Shown piece by piece: positions 44,922 to 55,935 of a stretch of DNA of 64,000 nucleotides. A model generated the notes under the pieces. That model made no database searches. It had not been told where the DNA came from and saw only the letters and a program-made list of their open reading frames with translations. The DNA is from Toxoplasma gondii ME49 (Eukaryota; Apicomplexa; Conoidasida; Eucoccidiorida; Sarcocystidae): NCBI RefSeq assembly GCF_000006565.2, contig NC_031475.1:496001-560000 (forward strand), written 5' to 3'. How positions within the stretch are numbered: the stretch's first letter is position 1; each line of letters opens with the position of its first letter. The translations under genes were made by a program, and so were the position numbers.

Positions 44922-45912
44922 ATATATATATGTACATGTACATGTGCATGTATATATGTTTATGCATGCATGTACGCTGAAGAGTGCTTGGATTGACGTA
45001 CTGAGGAAGTGTTCGAGGAAGCGGTTAGGCTGCAGAGGAAATTTTTCACGAGGCAGATTGGCCAGACAGTGGAGCAGGGCCACAGTGCCGCATGCATTAC
45101 CGACAGTCTGCAGAGAAGACAAAAAAAGCCGGGAAGTCACCACCGAAGTCCTCGCTGCTGTGTCCCAAACACACGGAGACGATCCAGAGTCTTTGTGTAC
45201 ACACTCACACTGGTAGACAACCGAATTGTCCGTGGGCATGCCAACCCAAAGTCAAAGATATGACTCATACTACATCTTGCCATTAATCGAATCAGACAGA
45301 GGAACTGACATCACACGGCTGTCTCTCTCTGTCTCATATATATATATATATATATATGTAAATATAAATACATATATATATATATATATGCATATGCGCC
45401 ATTTTTAGCACGAGATTATCGAGACAAAGTCCTATATATATATATATTTATGTATATTTATGTATATTTATACAGTGCTGGAGGTGTGTGTGTGTGTTTC
45501 TTCGTTGTGTGTCTCTCTCTTTTGTCGACCAAAACGTCTCCTCTCTCGGAGGATAGACGAGGCTTCTGCGGGGGAGAGAGAGACTGACTTGCTTGGTGAA
45601 CCAGACGTTGTTCAGCGACTGTCCGGCCGTCTGTTTGTCTTGCTCTCTGCGGCCTTTCTCCGTCGCCTCAGTGATGGGGAAGAGCAGCAGAACAGCGACT
45701 GTGGGGTGCGCCACCATTTCTGCCGCCCACGACTCCAGAGCGAGGACGTCCTCGAAGGAGAGGAGTGCCTCGTGACCCTCGTGTCTCTTCTCTGTCTCTC
45801 CACCGTGCTCGACGGCGGCAGCGACTGGGCCGCCGAGCTCGTTGACGTACTGCGCAAAGAGCAGCGGATCTGCCTCCAGAGGAAGCCACTTGCATGCGCT
45901 CTTCCCCTCCAT
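44094..45912 (-). CDS. UCHL3: Ubiquitin C-terminal hydrolase, UCHL3-like (peptidase C12)
   Basis: Three exons on the minus strand (45912-45589, 45107-45002, 44458-44094) give 264 residues. The N-terminus MEGKSACKWLPLEADP matches the UCHL family opening. The oxyanion glutamine is Q108 (FTKQ), the nucleophile C114 (GNACGT), the catalytic histidine H189 (DTHFVAF) and the aspartate D204 (ELDGR). These spacings (Cys-His 75, His-Asp 15) are close to human UCHL3. The enzyme removes small adducts from the C-terminus of ubiquitin; the Toxoplasma enzyme is reported to act on NEDD8 as well. An insert of about 20 residues precedes the AVLLLFPIT strand compared with the human protein. Exon 2 ends at a GTACGT donor, and the joined sequence FLKETADLSPEQRAKVLE restores family similarity. 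The gene is divergent from the coilin-like gene. Confidence 0.93.
44881..44931. repeat. Long TA microsatellite in UCHL3 intron 2
   Basis: About 51 bases of TA with a single phase slip. It lies in UCHL3 intron 2, about 70 bases downstream (in the sense direction) of the exon 2 donor. It is the longest TA run I see in the window. Further runs at 45338-45390 and 45434-45450 lie in intron 1. Confidence 0.9.
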
Positions 45913-48049
45913 CTCCACGCCCACGAGAGGAAAGGCAAGCCGGAGCACGCTGGAAGGCAGCAGCGAGCGAGAAGCGAAGAGACGGAAGAAAGAGAGACGG
46001 AAGAGAGACAGAGGCGCGACAGAGAAGAAGACAGAGAATCCGACAAAAAACGGAGAGGAGAAGAGCAGCACAAGAGAGCGACAGATAGTGTAGGAGAGAG
46101 CGGAAGGGGGAAAAGGTTGTAGAGAGGACGCTTTGGAGACGAGAGGCGAAGAAAGAGGAGGGGCACTGACGTAAATATGGAGGAAGACGCAAGCGAGAGC
46201 CGCGAAAAGACGAAAGGGGATTAAAACCGGAACATGCGAGGGAAGACGCTGGAGAAAAGAGGAACGAAAGACCAAGTCGAGCTTTTTTCACGGCAAAAAG
46301 AAGCGTTTGAAGTAGGCGAGAGATGCGCAGGTCTGTCGAGGAGCTTTGAGAGCAAAACCAGGAAGAAAAGTATCGTTCCCTTTGAAAATGTGAACATAGG
46401 AATTGCCTGGTTGAAGTGAAAAACTTGAAACACTCCTGCTCGCTGTCCTCGACACACAGAGACTCCCGAATGCATTTTAACCATCCACTTTTTCTGTCTC
46501 TCACCAGTACCACGCAAACTTGTTTTCATTCGCAGAAACGAACAAACATACACACGTACGTGAATTCTCTTCTAAAGGTGATGTCTCCTCAAAAACAATG
46601 GCGGCGAATGTTTCAAGGCTCAGTTGTGACTGCGTCGAAGGCTCCCTGTCGGCAGATGCTTGAGAGGGAAATATTTTTTGAGTGTCTTTGCGTCTCGCTC
46701 TGTGTGCACATCGCCTCGCCGCGTCTGCGGCTGTCGACTCGGAGGCACTTTGCGCCTTTTTCTCCGGAGCAAAGAGAAAGAAAGGATCGGGCTCGACTCT
46801 TGACACGTTCCGAGAAGAACTGGCGTCCTCGAAAGCGAAGCGCGAACCACCGACAAAAATCCCCGAAATGGCGACTCGAGCCCGGCTGTCTCGACACCCT
46901 CACCCTCTCCTCTGCTCAGGAACGTCAGCTGTGCATCGCCGCAGAGCTGCAGACGCGCCTGCGCCAATTCACTTGGACGCGAATTCTATGGATGTGTGAG
47001 TAGGCATTGATGCTTTTCGCTCTCCATTGAAGGATTCAGTTTGCCCGTCTTGTGTTGCAGAAGAGAAGCCTACACTCGCGCCGTCAGGTTTCCTTGCCAC
47101 CCCACATTTCCCTCGCGGACAGCCGAGAGAGAGAAAAAACTGTCCAGGACGACATGCAGATGCTTCGAATTCGCGCCCCGCCAGGCGAAGAGCTTGGCGC
47201 TCTCGGCAGAGGACGTTTTTCTTCAGTACGTGTGGCAGAGAGAAGGTGGAATTGCACTTCTTCGGATTCGAGGAGCGGAAAGGTCGAAAGGGAAGGACTC
47301 GCTCGAGGCGAGGAGCGAGGAGCGACGAGCGCTCCCACTTGCAACAGCACAATCGATACATGCATATCTCTCGACGAAAAGATGCAAATTGTCTTTTGTC
47401 CTGAGAAAACAGAGACTCTCTGGAAAACCTCAGACTTGTTTCTCCGTCTCCTTCCACTTTGCTGTGAAGTTCTTTCTCTTCTACGGCGAATCTCTGCGAA
47501 CAGGATTCGCCTTGCGCGAAAAAACATAGACACGCTGCTTTCTGCCTCCGTGGCTCCTCTGAAAAAAACGGGCATCTTCTCTTCCGTTCCACTTCTTCTC
47601 CATTTCGCCTCTGTTTCCTCCCTTGATCTTTGTCTTCCATTCTCTCTCGGTGTCGCCCCGTTTTTCTCTCTTCCCTTCTCTCGCCCCCTCTCTTTCGCTC
47701 CGTTTCCCTCCTTCTTTTTCGCTGGCGTCGAGCCGTTGATGTTGCATTTTCCAAGCTCGAGACGACTTATTCTTTCTTCCCCGAAACCGCGGTCGAGCGT
47801 GCAGAGCCCGCGACGGACGGAGTCGCGCCGTTTCAAACGGCACCTTGCGATCCCCCGTACAGAATCGGTAGTCTGAGAGATCGAGTTCTCTCTGGTGTTC
47901 ACTTGAAACTTTACCTGTTTTCATCGGGTAATCTACATGCACACAAGCACATACATACATACATACATATACATACATATATACAAATATATACAACTAT
48001 ATATATATATATGTGCATGTTTATACAGCGCGGCTGAACTACTTTCAAG
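45913..48049. other. Divergent spacer between UCHL3 and the coilin/La gene
   Basis: It holds two promoters and 5' UTRs. On the plus strand, GC-rich open stretches at about 46800-46995 (followed by a strong GTGAGT donor at 46997) and from 47062 (after TTGCAG) look like exons, but all three frames are open and none is recognisable. They could be 5' UTR exons of the coilin/La gene or an unrecognised small gene. A stretch around 47730-47930 can be spliced from GTAATC to the CAG at 48026, just ahead of the coilin/La start. Confidence 0.4.
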
Positions 48050-51000
48050 ATGCGAATTAAACTGCGTTTCTGCTCCCACTTTCTCCCTGGGAGAGAAGCG
48101 GCGGGTGCGCATGCCCCTCACCCGCTTGGCCTGGTGTGTGCCTCGTGTCAAGGAACAGGTTCAAATGAGTGCGAGCCTGTGCATGCAGGGGACGCATGTC
48201 AAGCCCCTCCAGGGTCCTCCACTGCCCCCCGGTCGATCCGATCCTCCTCGTCTGGGAACTCTTCCTCCTCTCCCTCCTCAACCTTTGCTTCTTCCTCGTC
48301 CTCTGCGTGCTTGTGTTCTTCTCTCCAGTCTCTGCAGAGAAGTGGATGCGTCTCTGGAATCTCCTTTGCAGTCTTTGAGGACAGCTGTGTGTTTGTGGAT
48401 CGTCGCAGCGTACGGACGATTGGCCAGCTGAAAGCAGCGCTTCTCGCTGACCTCGCTCAGGGCCGCTTTCCAAAGACTCCCTCGTGTCTTCTCGCTCTTT
48501 CTGCGTGTGAAGACAGCCGAAATGTCAACGCCTCCTGCTTCGCAGCGAGTTCTCGAGCCGCAGAGGTCGCGCTCGGCAAGCCTGTCGACCTCATGCTGCG
48601 CCTCGAAAACTTCCTCCTTCCCGACAACCAGCCCATCGACCTCCTGGACAAAGACGACGTCGTGACGGTGTGTCTGTACACTCCAGTGCCTGCACAGACA
48701 GCTGAGTCGCCGGGCCTTCTCCGCGGCTCTGCTGAGGCCCAGAGACACTCGCTGCTGCCCGCAACAGCCGCGGGCGCAAGAAAACGCGAGCGGTCTTCAG
48801 CGCCAGACCCCCGAAGCTCGGGTGGACGTCCAGCCAACCACGTGAAGAAGGGATGCAAGGCGCTGAGTGCCGGCGACGCCCTGGACGAGAAAAGCAGCGA
48901 GGAGGACAGCAGCGAGGAGGAGAGCAGCGAAGAGGAGAGCAGCGAAGAGGAGAGCAGCGAAGAATCCGAAGAGGAAGTTCCCCGAAAACCTTTTCAGAGG
49001 AGAGGAAAGCTCCAGCGTATGCCGTCGACGCCTGGGAGGCCCTCGAAGGCTGCAGCGCGAGAGGCCAGCGGGAGAGGCCCTGCCTCGGGTGTATGTACAC
49101 CTGGGCCGAAGCGGGCCGCGGTGGCGGCCCTCTCCAGCGACGAGAGTTCCACCTCTTCTTCGTCTTCTTCTGACGAGGAAGCGCCGGGCTCTGCAGCCCC
49201 GACGAGTTGCTGGAAGAGGGATCCTTTGTCCCCTGCAGAGAAGCGAAAGCTGAACGCGGCTCCCCGAGTACTGCACGATCCGAAGAAGACGCGGGACGAC
49301 GGCGGGAGTCGAAAGCCAGCAACGCCCCTCCCCGCTGGCCAGGCGCGCCAGACGCCGAGTCAAGCCAGCGGGACCGCGGCAGGCTCTGCAGGGCGCCGAG
49401 GCACGAGCAGCGAGGGAAAGCAGGAAAGGAAAACTGAGGTGTCTTCCAGCGACAGCGACGACAGCGCCGAGGCACCGAGGGCCGGTAAAGAGCTGCGCAG
49501 GCCCAATGTGGCGCGCATGCCCGCCGTCGTCGCGAAGGCCTTCGGCCTCGCTGCCGGGCGAGTCTCGGGTGTGCGTCAATCTGGCGCTGGCGAAGCAGTC
49601 GCGTCTGCAGATGCGCGTCAGGACTCGCGCTGCATGCAGCCGAGGAACGGCGGCCGCAGTCAGAGGCATCCCCAGCAGATAGACGTGGACGCGCACCCGG
49701 CGCGGGCCTCGCCCCAGACACAGGAGACGCCGATGGAGGCGGCAGAAGAGGCAGGAAAACCAGAGGAGACAGGAGAGACAGGCGGGTCATGGACGGCGCC
49801 TCCCGCTCCCGAGGCACTTATCCCTTGGCCGTCTGCCTCTTTGGAGAAGGTGAAAATCCACCAGTGGCTTCAAGTGTGCTTCCTCACCCTGCAGGGCTTC
49901 CTGCCAACTCTGAGCAGCGAGCGCCTCGTTCGCGTCGAAGAAAAAGACCTGGCGACTGGCCGCGTGCGTCTCTGGGAGCACCGGGCCCCGAACGACCGCC
50001 CCCCAGCCTCGGGTGGATGTACATCCCAGGCCAGGCGGCGAGGCACAGGCTCCTGGCGGGACTGGTCGAGTCTGACGGAAATCAAAGCGACTCCGGAAGT
50101 GGTGCATGCAGACGCCGAAGGCCTGGATAGCAGCCAGACGGCGTCGGCGGGTGCGGCCTCTCTCGGCAACGTTTCGCAACTTGAGACCGTCGACGGAGAG
50201 AACGGTGGAGCCAGCGGCGCAGCATTCAAGTATCAACCGAAGAGACTTCTCGCCCTGCAACAGCAGACCGTCCCTGAGGCGATAAGCGGAAACGCTTTGC
50301 CTTCCGAGTCGCCTCTGCGCTTCACATCCCAGACCGCCCCCCCAGAAAACGAAAGCCACTCAAATTCTTCTCCCTCTTCTTCTCCCGCCTCCACTGCAGC
50401 TTCCTCTTCTTCTCCGTCTTCGGCTGGCTCTCCCTCCTCCTCCTCTGCTTTGGCGTTGAGTGCTTCTGCAGGTGTGGAGACCGATGCTGCGCTGAAAGGA
50501 AGGTCCTCGAGTCGTTCGGAGAAGACAAGAGAGACTGCCTGGGAGGCCTTTCTTCTTTCAGGACTCGAGGTGGTTGTCAGCGAGGACGGCTCGGACTTGC
50601 TGGTGCGGCATTTCGCGGCGGCGGGGGCGTTTCATCTGCCGCTGCCTCGGGATTTGCTGGACGCATGCAAGCAGCACATGCAGAAGCCACGAGCAACCTC
50701 CCGGGCGAAGAAGGCCCTTCAGGGCGGAACGCGGAACTCGACAGCAAGTCCCTCGGTCGGCGACAGAGAGGGAGAAACTGCGCGGAACGGGGATGTTCTG
50801 CTTCACCTCGTTTCTCCCCGAACGTCGTCGACGACGGCCGCCGACTGCAACGCAGAGACAGCAGAGACTGTTGAGGAAGAAAAGGCACAAGGCGACTTCG
50901 GAGGCGACGAGAAAAGAGACGAACCGCATGCGCTGGTCGTGGACCTCGACGCCGTCGATGCATGCGTGAAGACGAGCGCGCTGAAAATTCTCCGAGAGAA

Positions 51001-51508
51001 ACTCGAGCAAAGCCGGAAGGCTCTCAGAAGACAACTCGACTTTTACTTTTCACCAAGCAACTGGAGCAAAGACACACACTTGCGCTCCGTCGTCCAGCCT
51101 CTCCCAGCGGAGGTCGCAAACGTCGTGCAGCAGCAGAGACTGAACACAAATCGAAAAACACCGTCCGACTCTTCGCCGACTGCCGATTCGTCTTCCGACT
51201 CGTCATCCGCTTCTTCGGACGTCTTGGTGGGGGTTCCGCTGCGCGAGGTGGCGGCGTTTCCTCGCGTTCAGGCGTTGACGGCGGACGAGGAATTCATTGC
51301 AGAGTGCATGCGTTGTGGGGGAGGCTTGCAATTCGTGCATGCAGAGAAGGACGCGCATGGCGACTGGTGGCTGATTCGCACGGCGAAGGCAGAGGCGAGC
51401 GATTTAGCTGCCAATGCCGGAAAAGACAAGAAAGGCAACCCAGAGCCGAGACGCTCGCGGAGCGGTGGCAGGTGGGGGGGTCTGTCGGGGGTCGTCGCGA
51501 GACCTTGA
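48050..51508 (+). CDS. Coilin-like protein with C-terminal La motif
   Basis: One uninterrupted frame of 1152 codons. An in-frame stop at 48035 supports the ATG at 48050. MRIKLRF (1-7) plus residues about 105-210, including SVRTIGQLKAALLADL and LRLENFLLPDNQPIDLLDKD, fit the coilin N-terminal self-association domain, split by a Ser/Gly-rich insert. Next come an acidic SSEEE repeat (282-306) and basic Lys/Arg patches, as in plant coilins. Residues about 600-645 (LPTLSSERLVRVEEKDLATG) resemble the coilin tudor-like domain. The C-terminus (about 985-1125) is a La motif: LRRQLDFYFSPSNWSKDTHL, a Ser-rich insert, then VPLREVAAFPRVQALTADEE. Coilin scaffolds Cajal bodies where snRNPs mature; La motifs bind RNA 3' ends or poly(A). 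I infer a nuclear RNP role. The La assignment is firm, the coilin part probable. No RRM follows the La motif. Confidence 0.7.
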   Translation: MRIKLRFCSHFLPGREAAGAHAPHPLGLVCASCQGTGSNECEPVHAGDACQAPPGSSTAPRSIRSSSSGNSSSSPSSTFASSSSSACLCSSLQSLQRSGCVSGISFAVFEDSCVFVDRRSVRTIGQLKAALLADLAQGRFPKTPSCLLALSACEDSRNVNASCFAASSRAAEVALGKPVDLMLRLENFLLPDNQPIDLLDKDDVVTVCLYTPVPAQTAESPGLLRGSAEAQRHSLLPATAAGARKRERSSAPDPRSSGGRPANHVKKGCKALSAGDALDEKSSEEDSSEEESSEEESSEEESSEESEEEVPRKPFQRRGKLQRMPSTPGRPSKAAAREASGRGPASGVCTPGPKRAAVAALSSDESSTSSSSSSDEEAPGSAAPTSCWKRDPLSPAEKRKLNAAPRVLHDPKKTRDDGGSRKPATPLPAGQARQTPSQASGTAAGSAGRRGTSSEGKQERKTEVSSSDSDDSAEAPRAGKELRRPNVARMPAVVAKAFGLAAGRVSGVRQSGAGEAVASADARQDSRCMQPRNGGRSQRHPQQIDVDAHPARASPQTQETPMEAAEEAGKPEETGETGGSWTAPPAPEALIPWPSASLEKVKIHQWLQVCFLTLQGFLPTLSSERLVRVEEKDLATGRVRLWEHRAPNDRPPASGGCTSQARRRGTGSWRDWSSLTEIKATPEVVHADAEGLDSSQTASAGAASLGNVSQLETVDGENGGASGAAFKYQPKRLLALQQQTVPEAISGNALPSESPLRFTSQTAPPENESHSNSSPSSSPASTAASSSSPSSAGSPSSSSALALSASAGVETDAALKGRSSSRSEKTRETAWEAFLLSGLEVVVSEDGSDLLVRHFAAAGAFHLPLPRDLLDACKQHMQKPRATSRAKKALQGGTRNSTASPSVGDREGETARNGDVLLHLVSPRTSSTTAADCNAETAETVEEEKAQGDFGGDEKRDEPHALVVDLDAVDACVKTSALKILREKLEQSRKALRRQLDFYFSPSNWSKDTHLRSVVQPLPAEVANVVQQQRLNTNRKTPSDSSPTADSSSDSSSASSDVLVGVPLREVAAFPRVQALTADEEFIAECMRCGGGLQFVHAEKDAHGDWWLIRTAKAEASDLAANAGKDKKGNPEPRRSRSGGRWGGLSGVVARP
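48817..48833. repeat. Palindrome-family copy in the coilin/La CDS
   Basis: CTCGGGTGGACGTCCAG keeps the CTCGGGTG left arm of the family; the right arm has diverged. It encodes the residues SGGRP in frame. Confidence 0.45.
48893..48967 (+). repeat. 15-nt coding tandem repeat (SSEEE)
   Basis: Five tandem 15-base units of the form AGCAGCGARGAGGAG encode SSEED, SSEEE three times and SSEES in the acidic segment of the coilin/La protein. Synonymous drift (GAG to GAA) marks successive units. Such a minisatellite can change length between strains without shifting the frame. Confidence 0.85.
49084..49106. repeat. Dispersed palindrome copy in the coilin/La CDS
   Basis: The core GGTGTATGTACACC is a perfect match to the family consensus and sits in the open frame, encoding SGVCTPG. 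It is flanked by CTCG and TGGGC. Confidence 0.75.
50008..50030. repeat. Dispersed palindrome copy in the coilin/La CDS
   Basis: GGTGGATGTACATCCC within CTCG and AGG flanks, encoding SGGCTSQ in frame. It is the third clear family member within 1.2 kb of this gene. Confidence 0.65.
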
Positions 51509-53291
51509 AGCTCGAGAAAGTTCAGAACCTCATGTGAGCAAGCATCGAGACAGACAAAAAGCCTTCTCAACTGTCTCGTGTCTACTTAGCTCACTCCGTC
51601 GATGATTGCTGAGCAGATCTCTGGTTCCGCTAGGGCATTTGTGTTCTTTGAGGAGCACGCGAAGGAGGGAAGCATGCAAAGCAGAGATCGAGTGCATTCA
51701 ATGTATGCGCTGTCACGAAAGTCTTCTTCGTCGCAAGAACGAGGATACTGAATGCGTACGCATACGTGGACACATGCACATGTATTCGTCCTCATCCGTA
51801 TACATACATATATTCATATACATATATCAATATATATATATATATATATATACATGCATGTAAGCCGTACTACTCTGTATTTCTTTCTCTGCATTTCTCT
51901 GTCTCTTTCTGCATATATATATATATATATATATGGGCATGTCTGCCTAATACAAATTTATGTCTCTGTCTTTTTCTACGTTTATGTATACATGCATATC
52001 CGTCTAGTAAACATGCATATATATATATATATATATCTAATATATATGTTTGTATGTTTCTGTCTGAATATTTATAATTGTATAAATACATATATATATA
52101 TATATATATATGCATGTATCGGGGAACGCGCGAGTTGAGGGTGTTGTACGTTTTTCGGGTGTATTTTTGGTGTGATAGTCTCAGGCGCAAGAGTCTGTTG
52201 GAAGCGCGCAAGACGATTTTTGTGAAAACGAGAAACTGGAATGAGTCATGGTGTTCTGCTGAATCGAGTGGCTCGGCAGACGACAAAGGAAACTTTGCTT
52301 CCCTTTAGAGTGTCGTCACTTCACTCTTCTCCGCGAGAGTCACTTTGGAAACGAGTGGAAAGGCTCCAGGAGGCAAACGCGATCTGCGTTCGCATGCAGG
52401 GAGGCCAAAGACGCGCGAGTGTTGGCAGCAGCTGAGAGGAAGGAAACCGAGGAAGCAAGAGGAAATGAGAGAGAGAGAGAGAGAGCATAAGAGAGAGACT
52501 GGGGGAGAGACAGAAAGTGAAAGAGAGAGGACGCGAGGCTCGAGCCGCAAGTACGAACGAGACACAGCGAGAGAATGGGAGAGCAAGAGAGACGAGAGGT
52601 AGACAGAGGACGCGCGAAAATAGTGCACAGAGAGACCCCAAACACAGAGAGCCCCCGAAAGGGAAAGCGAAGGAGAAAGACTGAAAAGACGCGATGGGAA
52701 GGAACACTGCGCAGGCCGGAACGATGCCCTATATCTGCAGGGTCCGGGGGAGGAAAGCAGATGTTTCTCCTGTCAGCTGCTGGGGAGGTTTCTCGAGCGA
52801 ACGCATGCAGGGGATTTCAGACGCAGTCCATAGTTCAGAAGCTTCGAATTGCATGCATCCCGACAACACACCCGCGTGCATGAGCAGCAGCAAAGACGAA
52901 TTTCGAGTTTGGAGTCACTCGAAAAACGGACTCTGAACATTTGGAGACTTCCTCGCGTTTCTGAGAGACAGAACATGCATTTCTAGAGAGGCACAAGACA
53001 CGAGCAGAGACAGTGGAAGTAAAGAAGCAACATCCGCCAGGACGCGTGGTGTGCTCGCTCGTCTCTGGAGCTCTGCATGCGCAACACCGCGGCCGCGCGC
53101 TTCCACGTTTTCTCTCTCTCCCTCAAACGCTTCGGTTCGCCTGCCTTCCGCGCGCGCCAATGCATGCAAGTGCCTCACGTCGCTGCGAAGCGAGGACGCG
53201 AGAGGAGAGAGTCGTCGCGGTGGTGGGGGTGGACTCGCGAGAAGGTCCTTCGCAGGGAGGAGAAGGAACCTCGACGCCGTGCGTCGGAGAT
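51509..53291. other. Convergent 3' spacer between the coilin/La gene and NOP53
   Basis: It contains TA/TGTA microsatellites from about 51780 to 52110. A long purine-rich stretch on the plus strand at 52440-52690 (pyrimidine-rich on the NOP53 sense strand) is best explained as NOP53 3' UTR. No coding exon is supported. Confidence 0.5.
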
Positions 53292-55887
53292 CTACGTTCC
53301 GAGCTGCCTCTTGCGAACAGGCTTCTTGCTGCTGATTCGACGAGACCGGTCTTTCTGCACGCGGCGCAGATACGCAGCAGTTGCGCCGCCTGTGGGTGGA
53401 AGCTCGACCAAGCCCCGACGCTGCAGAGACGTCAACTGCGCAGACAAGGCGCCGCCGCGTAAAGCCTGAACGCGAGAACTCGGAACGCAAACGAAACCGA
53501 AGGTGGAGGAAAGGGAAAGCGAATGAGGTGTGGAGGGAGGGGAGGGAGGCGGAAAAGCGGAGAAGGAACAAGGTCGAGACAGACGAGGCCGAAGCATCGC
53601 AGGAGCAACAAGAGAGAACAAGGCGATTCCAATTCGACAGCCACTTACTTTCATGGTCCTCAAACTACCGCCAGAGAGATCGTCGGGCAGGGCAACAGCG
53701 GGCGGAGGTTCCACGAAGCGATTCTGAAAAGAAAAACAAGAATGCGCAGCCGCCAATCGTTCGACTGTTTCTTACCTGGGCTCCGCGCTTGAACAGACAC
53801 ACCTACACACTTGTCGGTTTACTGGATTGCAGAGCAATTGATCGATGCAAATATCATGCAAAGACCTCGGGGTCCCTTCGTTTCTGGCCTGGGAAGCGCA
53901 GCTGTCCACGATTCGTTTTCGTCGCAGCTTCCGAAAAGAAAATGCCCCCGAAAGTCGCCTCTCAGTATCTTCGCGCGCTCAACTGCTTTTGACCGTACGC
54001 GGCGGTCACATCGTGCACTCGCGGTTCGATGCTCACGTGCAACTGGAATTGCGCACAAACGCTTACTTTAGGAAGATTCCAGTAGGCTTACATATAGATC
54101 ATATGTCTCTGTTAACAACCCAACTGCGGATATCTTTCTACCAGATATATATATATATATATATGTAGATGTAGATGTAGATGTATATATATGTTTATAT
54201 ATAATTATGTATTTATTTGATTGCGTCAAGAAGCGCGGACACGACCACATATGTAGTGTCTTGGAGAATGCATGAAAGCGACCCGTAGAAGCTGCTTCTC
54301 CTTTGAGAAGTCCTTCTCGCCTAGTTCGCTGCATGGGCACAATCGTACCGAACAGGGTCATGTACGCCATTCGGAAACACACAGCAGACGTCAACGGAAT
54401 GGCATTGTCAGCGGACGCCTGCAAAGCAGAGACAGAGAAAAAGCGCCTCAACTCAAGAGAAGAAGAAACGAAGGCTCACTCGACCGATTCGGAGTTTCAC
54501 GCGACCCTGCTTTGCGGCCTCAATCTTCGCCTTCAGACGCTCCTCTCTGGAAAGAAAAGGAAACAGGAGGAGAAGAAAGGGGCGTTTTGAAACGAAGTTT
54601 TGAAACGACCGAAGAGAGAGAAAAAAGAGCAGGTTGCACACCCACATGCAGGCATTCAAGCGTTTTGGGTTCACGACTGCGTACTTGTCTTTCTGCGCCT
54701 CCTGACGGTCTTCTTCGTCTTCGTCGCACTCCCTCAAAAGATCGTCCAGACGCGCCAAGGCCGCGCGACGTTCTCGCGACGAAAGCTTCGCTGCTCTCTG
54801 AACACAGAAGGAGCATGCCACGACACAGCCTCTAAACAGAAATTCTCAAACTCAAGTCTACAAACCTCTCCCGAAACCACATCTTCTTATGCATATATAT
54901 ATATATATATGTATATGTATGTATATAGATAACCTCTACTCAAACATGTACACTGTATGCATATATATGTACATTTGCTTCTATACATACACATATATAT
55001 TTGTCTGTAGATCACTGTGCAGACCCCCACGCAGAAAGGTGTAACTATAGATGTGGATAAATGCACATCTGCATGTTAAAGCGACGAAAGTCTGGAGATG
55101 CAGAGATCTCTGCATATCCACGCTATGCTGTTGCTGGTGGTATTGCATGCAGTCCGACAGAAATTAATGGTTTTTTATGTGTGCACTTCTGTACGCTGAT
55201 GCAGGAACATTTTTGCCCCGGCGCCGAGGAGACTCTCGATCTTGATGGATTAGGGAGAAAGAATTTGACTCGGGCCTTTGCAGCTATATCAAGCAGTCCA
55301 AGGTATCGGGTCTATCGGGAGTTGCGTTTTCCAATTTACATCGAGAGCTTTCCTCGCGCTTAACAAGACTCTTCATTTGGTTTCACATGAGTCACACTCC
55401 ACTCTCCGTTTCGTCGCCGACCTAGTTTTCGATAGCAATGCATCCAAAGACTCTCCACTCACTCGCCGCTGCTGCTGCAGGAAGCGAAGGTGACGATTCT
55501 TGTCGGCTTGCGTCTTCTTCTTCTCTCGCCGCACTGAGAAAAAACAACTCGTCAAACGCTTAAGTCTTCAGTTTCAAGCACATGCTGTTCTACATATGTA
55601 TCTAGCCATACGGAGGGATCTGGTACGTATATCCACTATACGTAGATTCAGACATGCATTCACATAATCTAGACACTTGGACCACCACGTATGAATGTTT
55701 TTGTACATCCCTACCGATATCTCGATAACGAGCACAGCAGCTTGTAACGATGCGGAGGACAACGCTCGTTCAATAGCAAGTACAAAAACACAGACGCATC
55801 TCAACAATCTGTAGACACGTATGAATGCAGAAGTACACGGACGAATACAGATATACATACACATATATATGTATATATGTATATATG

Positions 55888-55935
<48 letters not shown>

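Noticed and set aside
48591..49817. Long minus-strand open frame antisense to the coilin/La gene
   Set aside because: It is an antisense shadow of a GC-rich coding region. The plus-strand frame is longer and holds recognisable domains.
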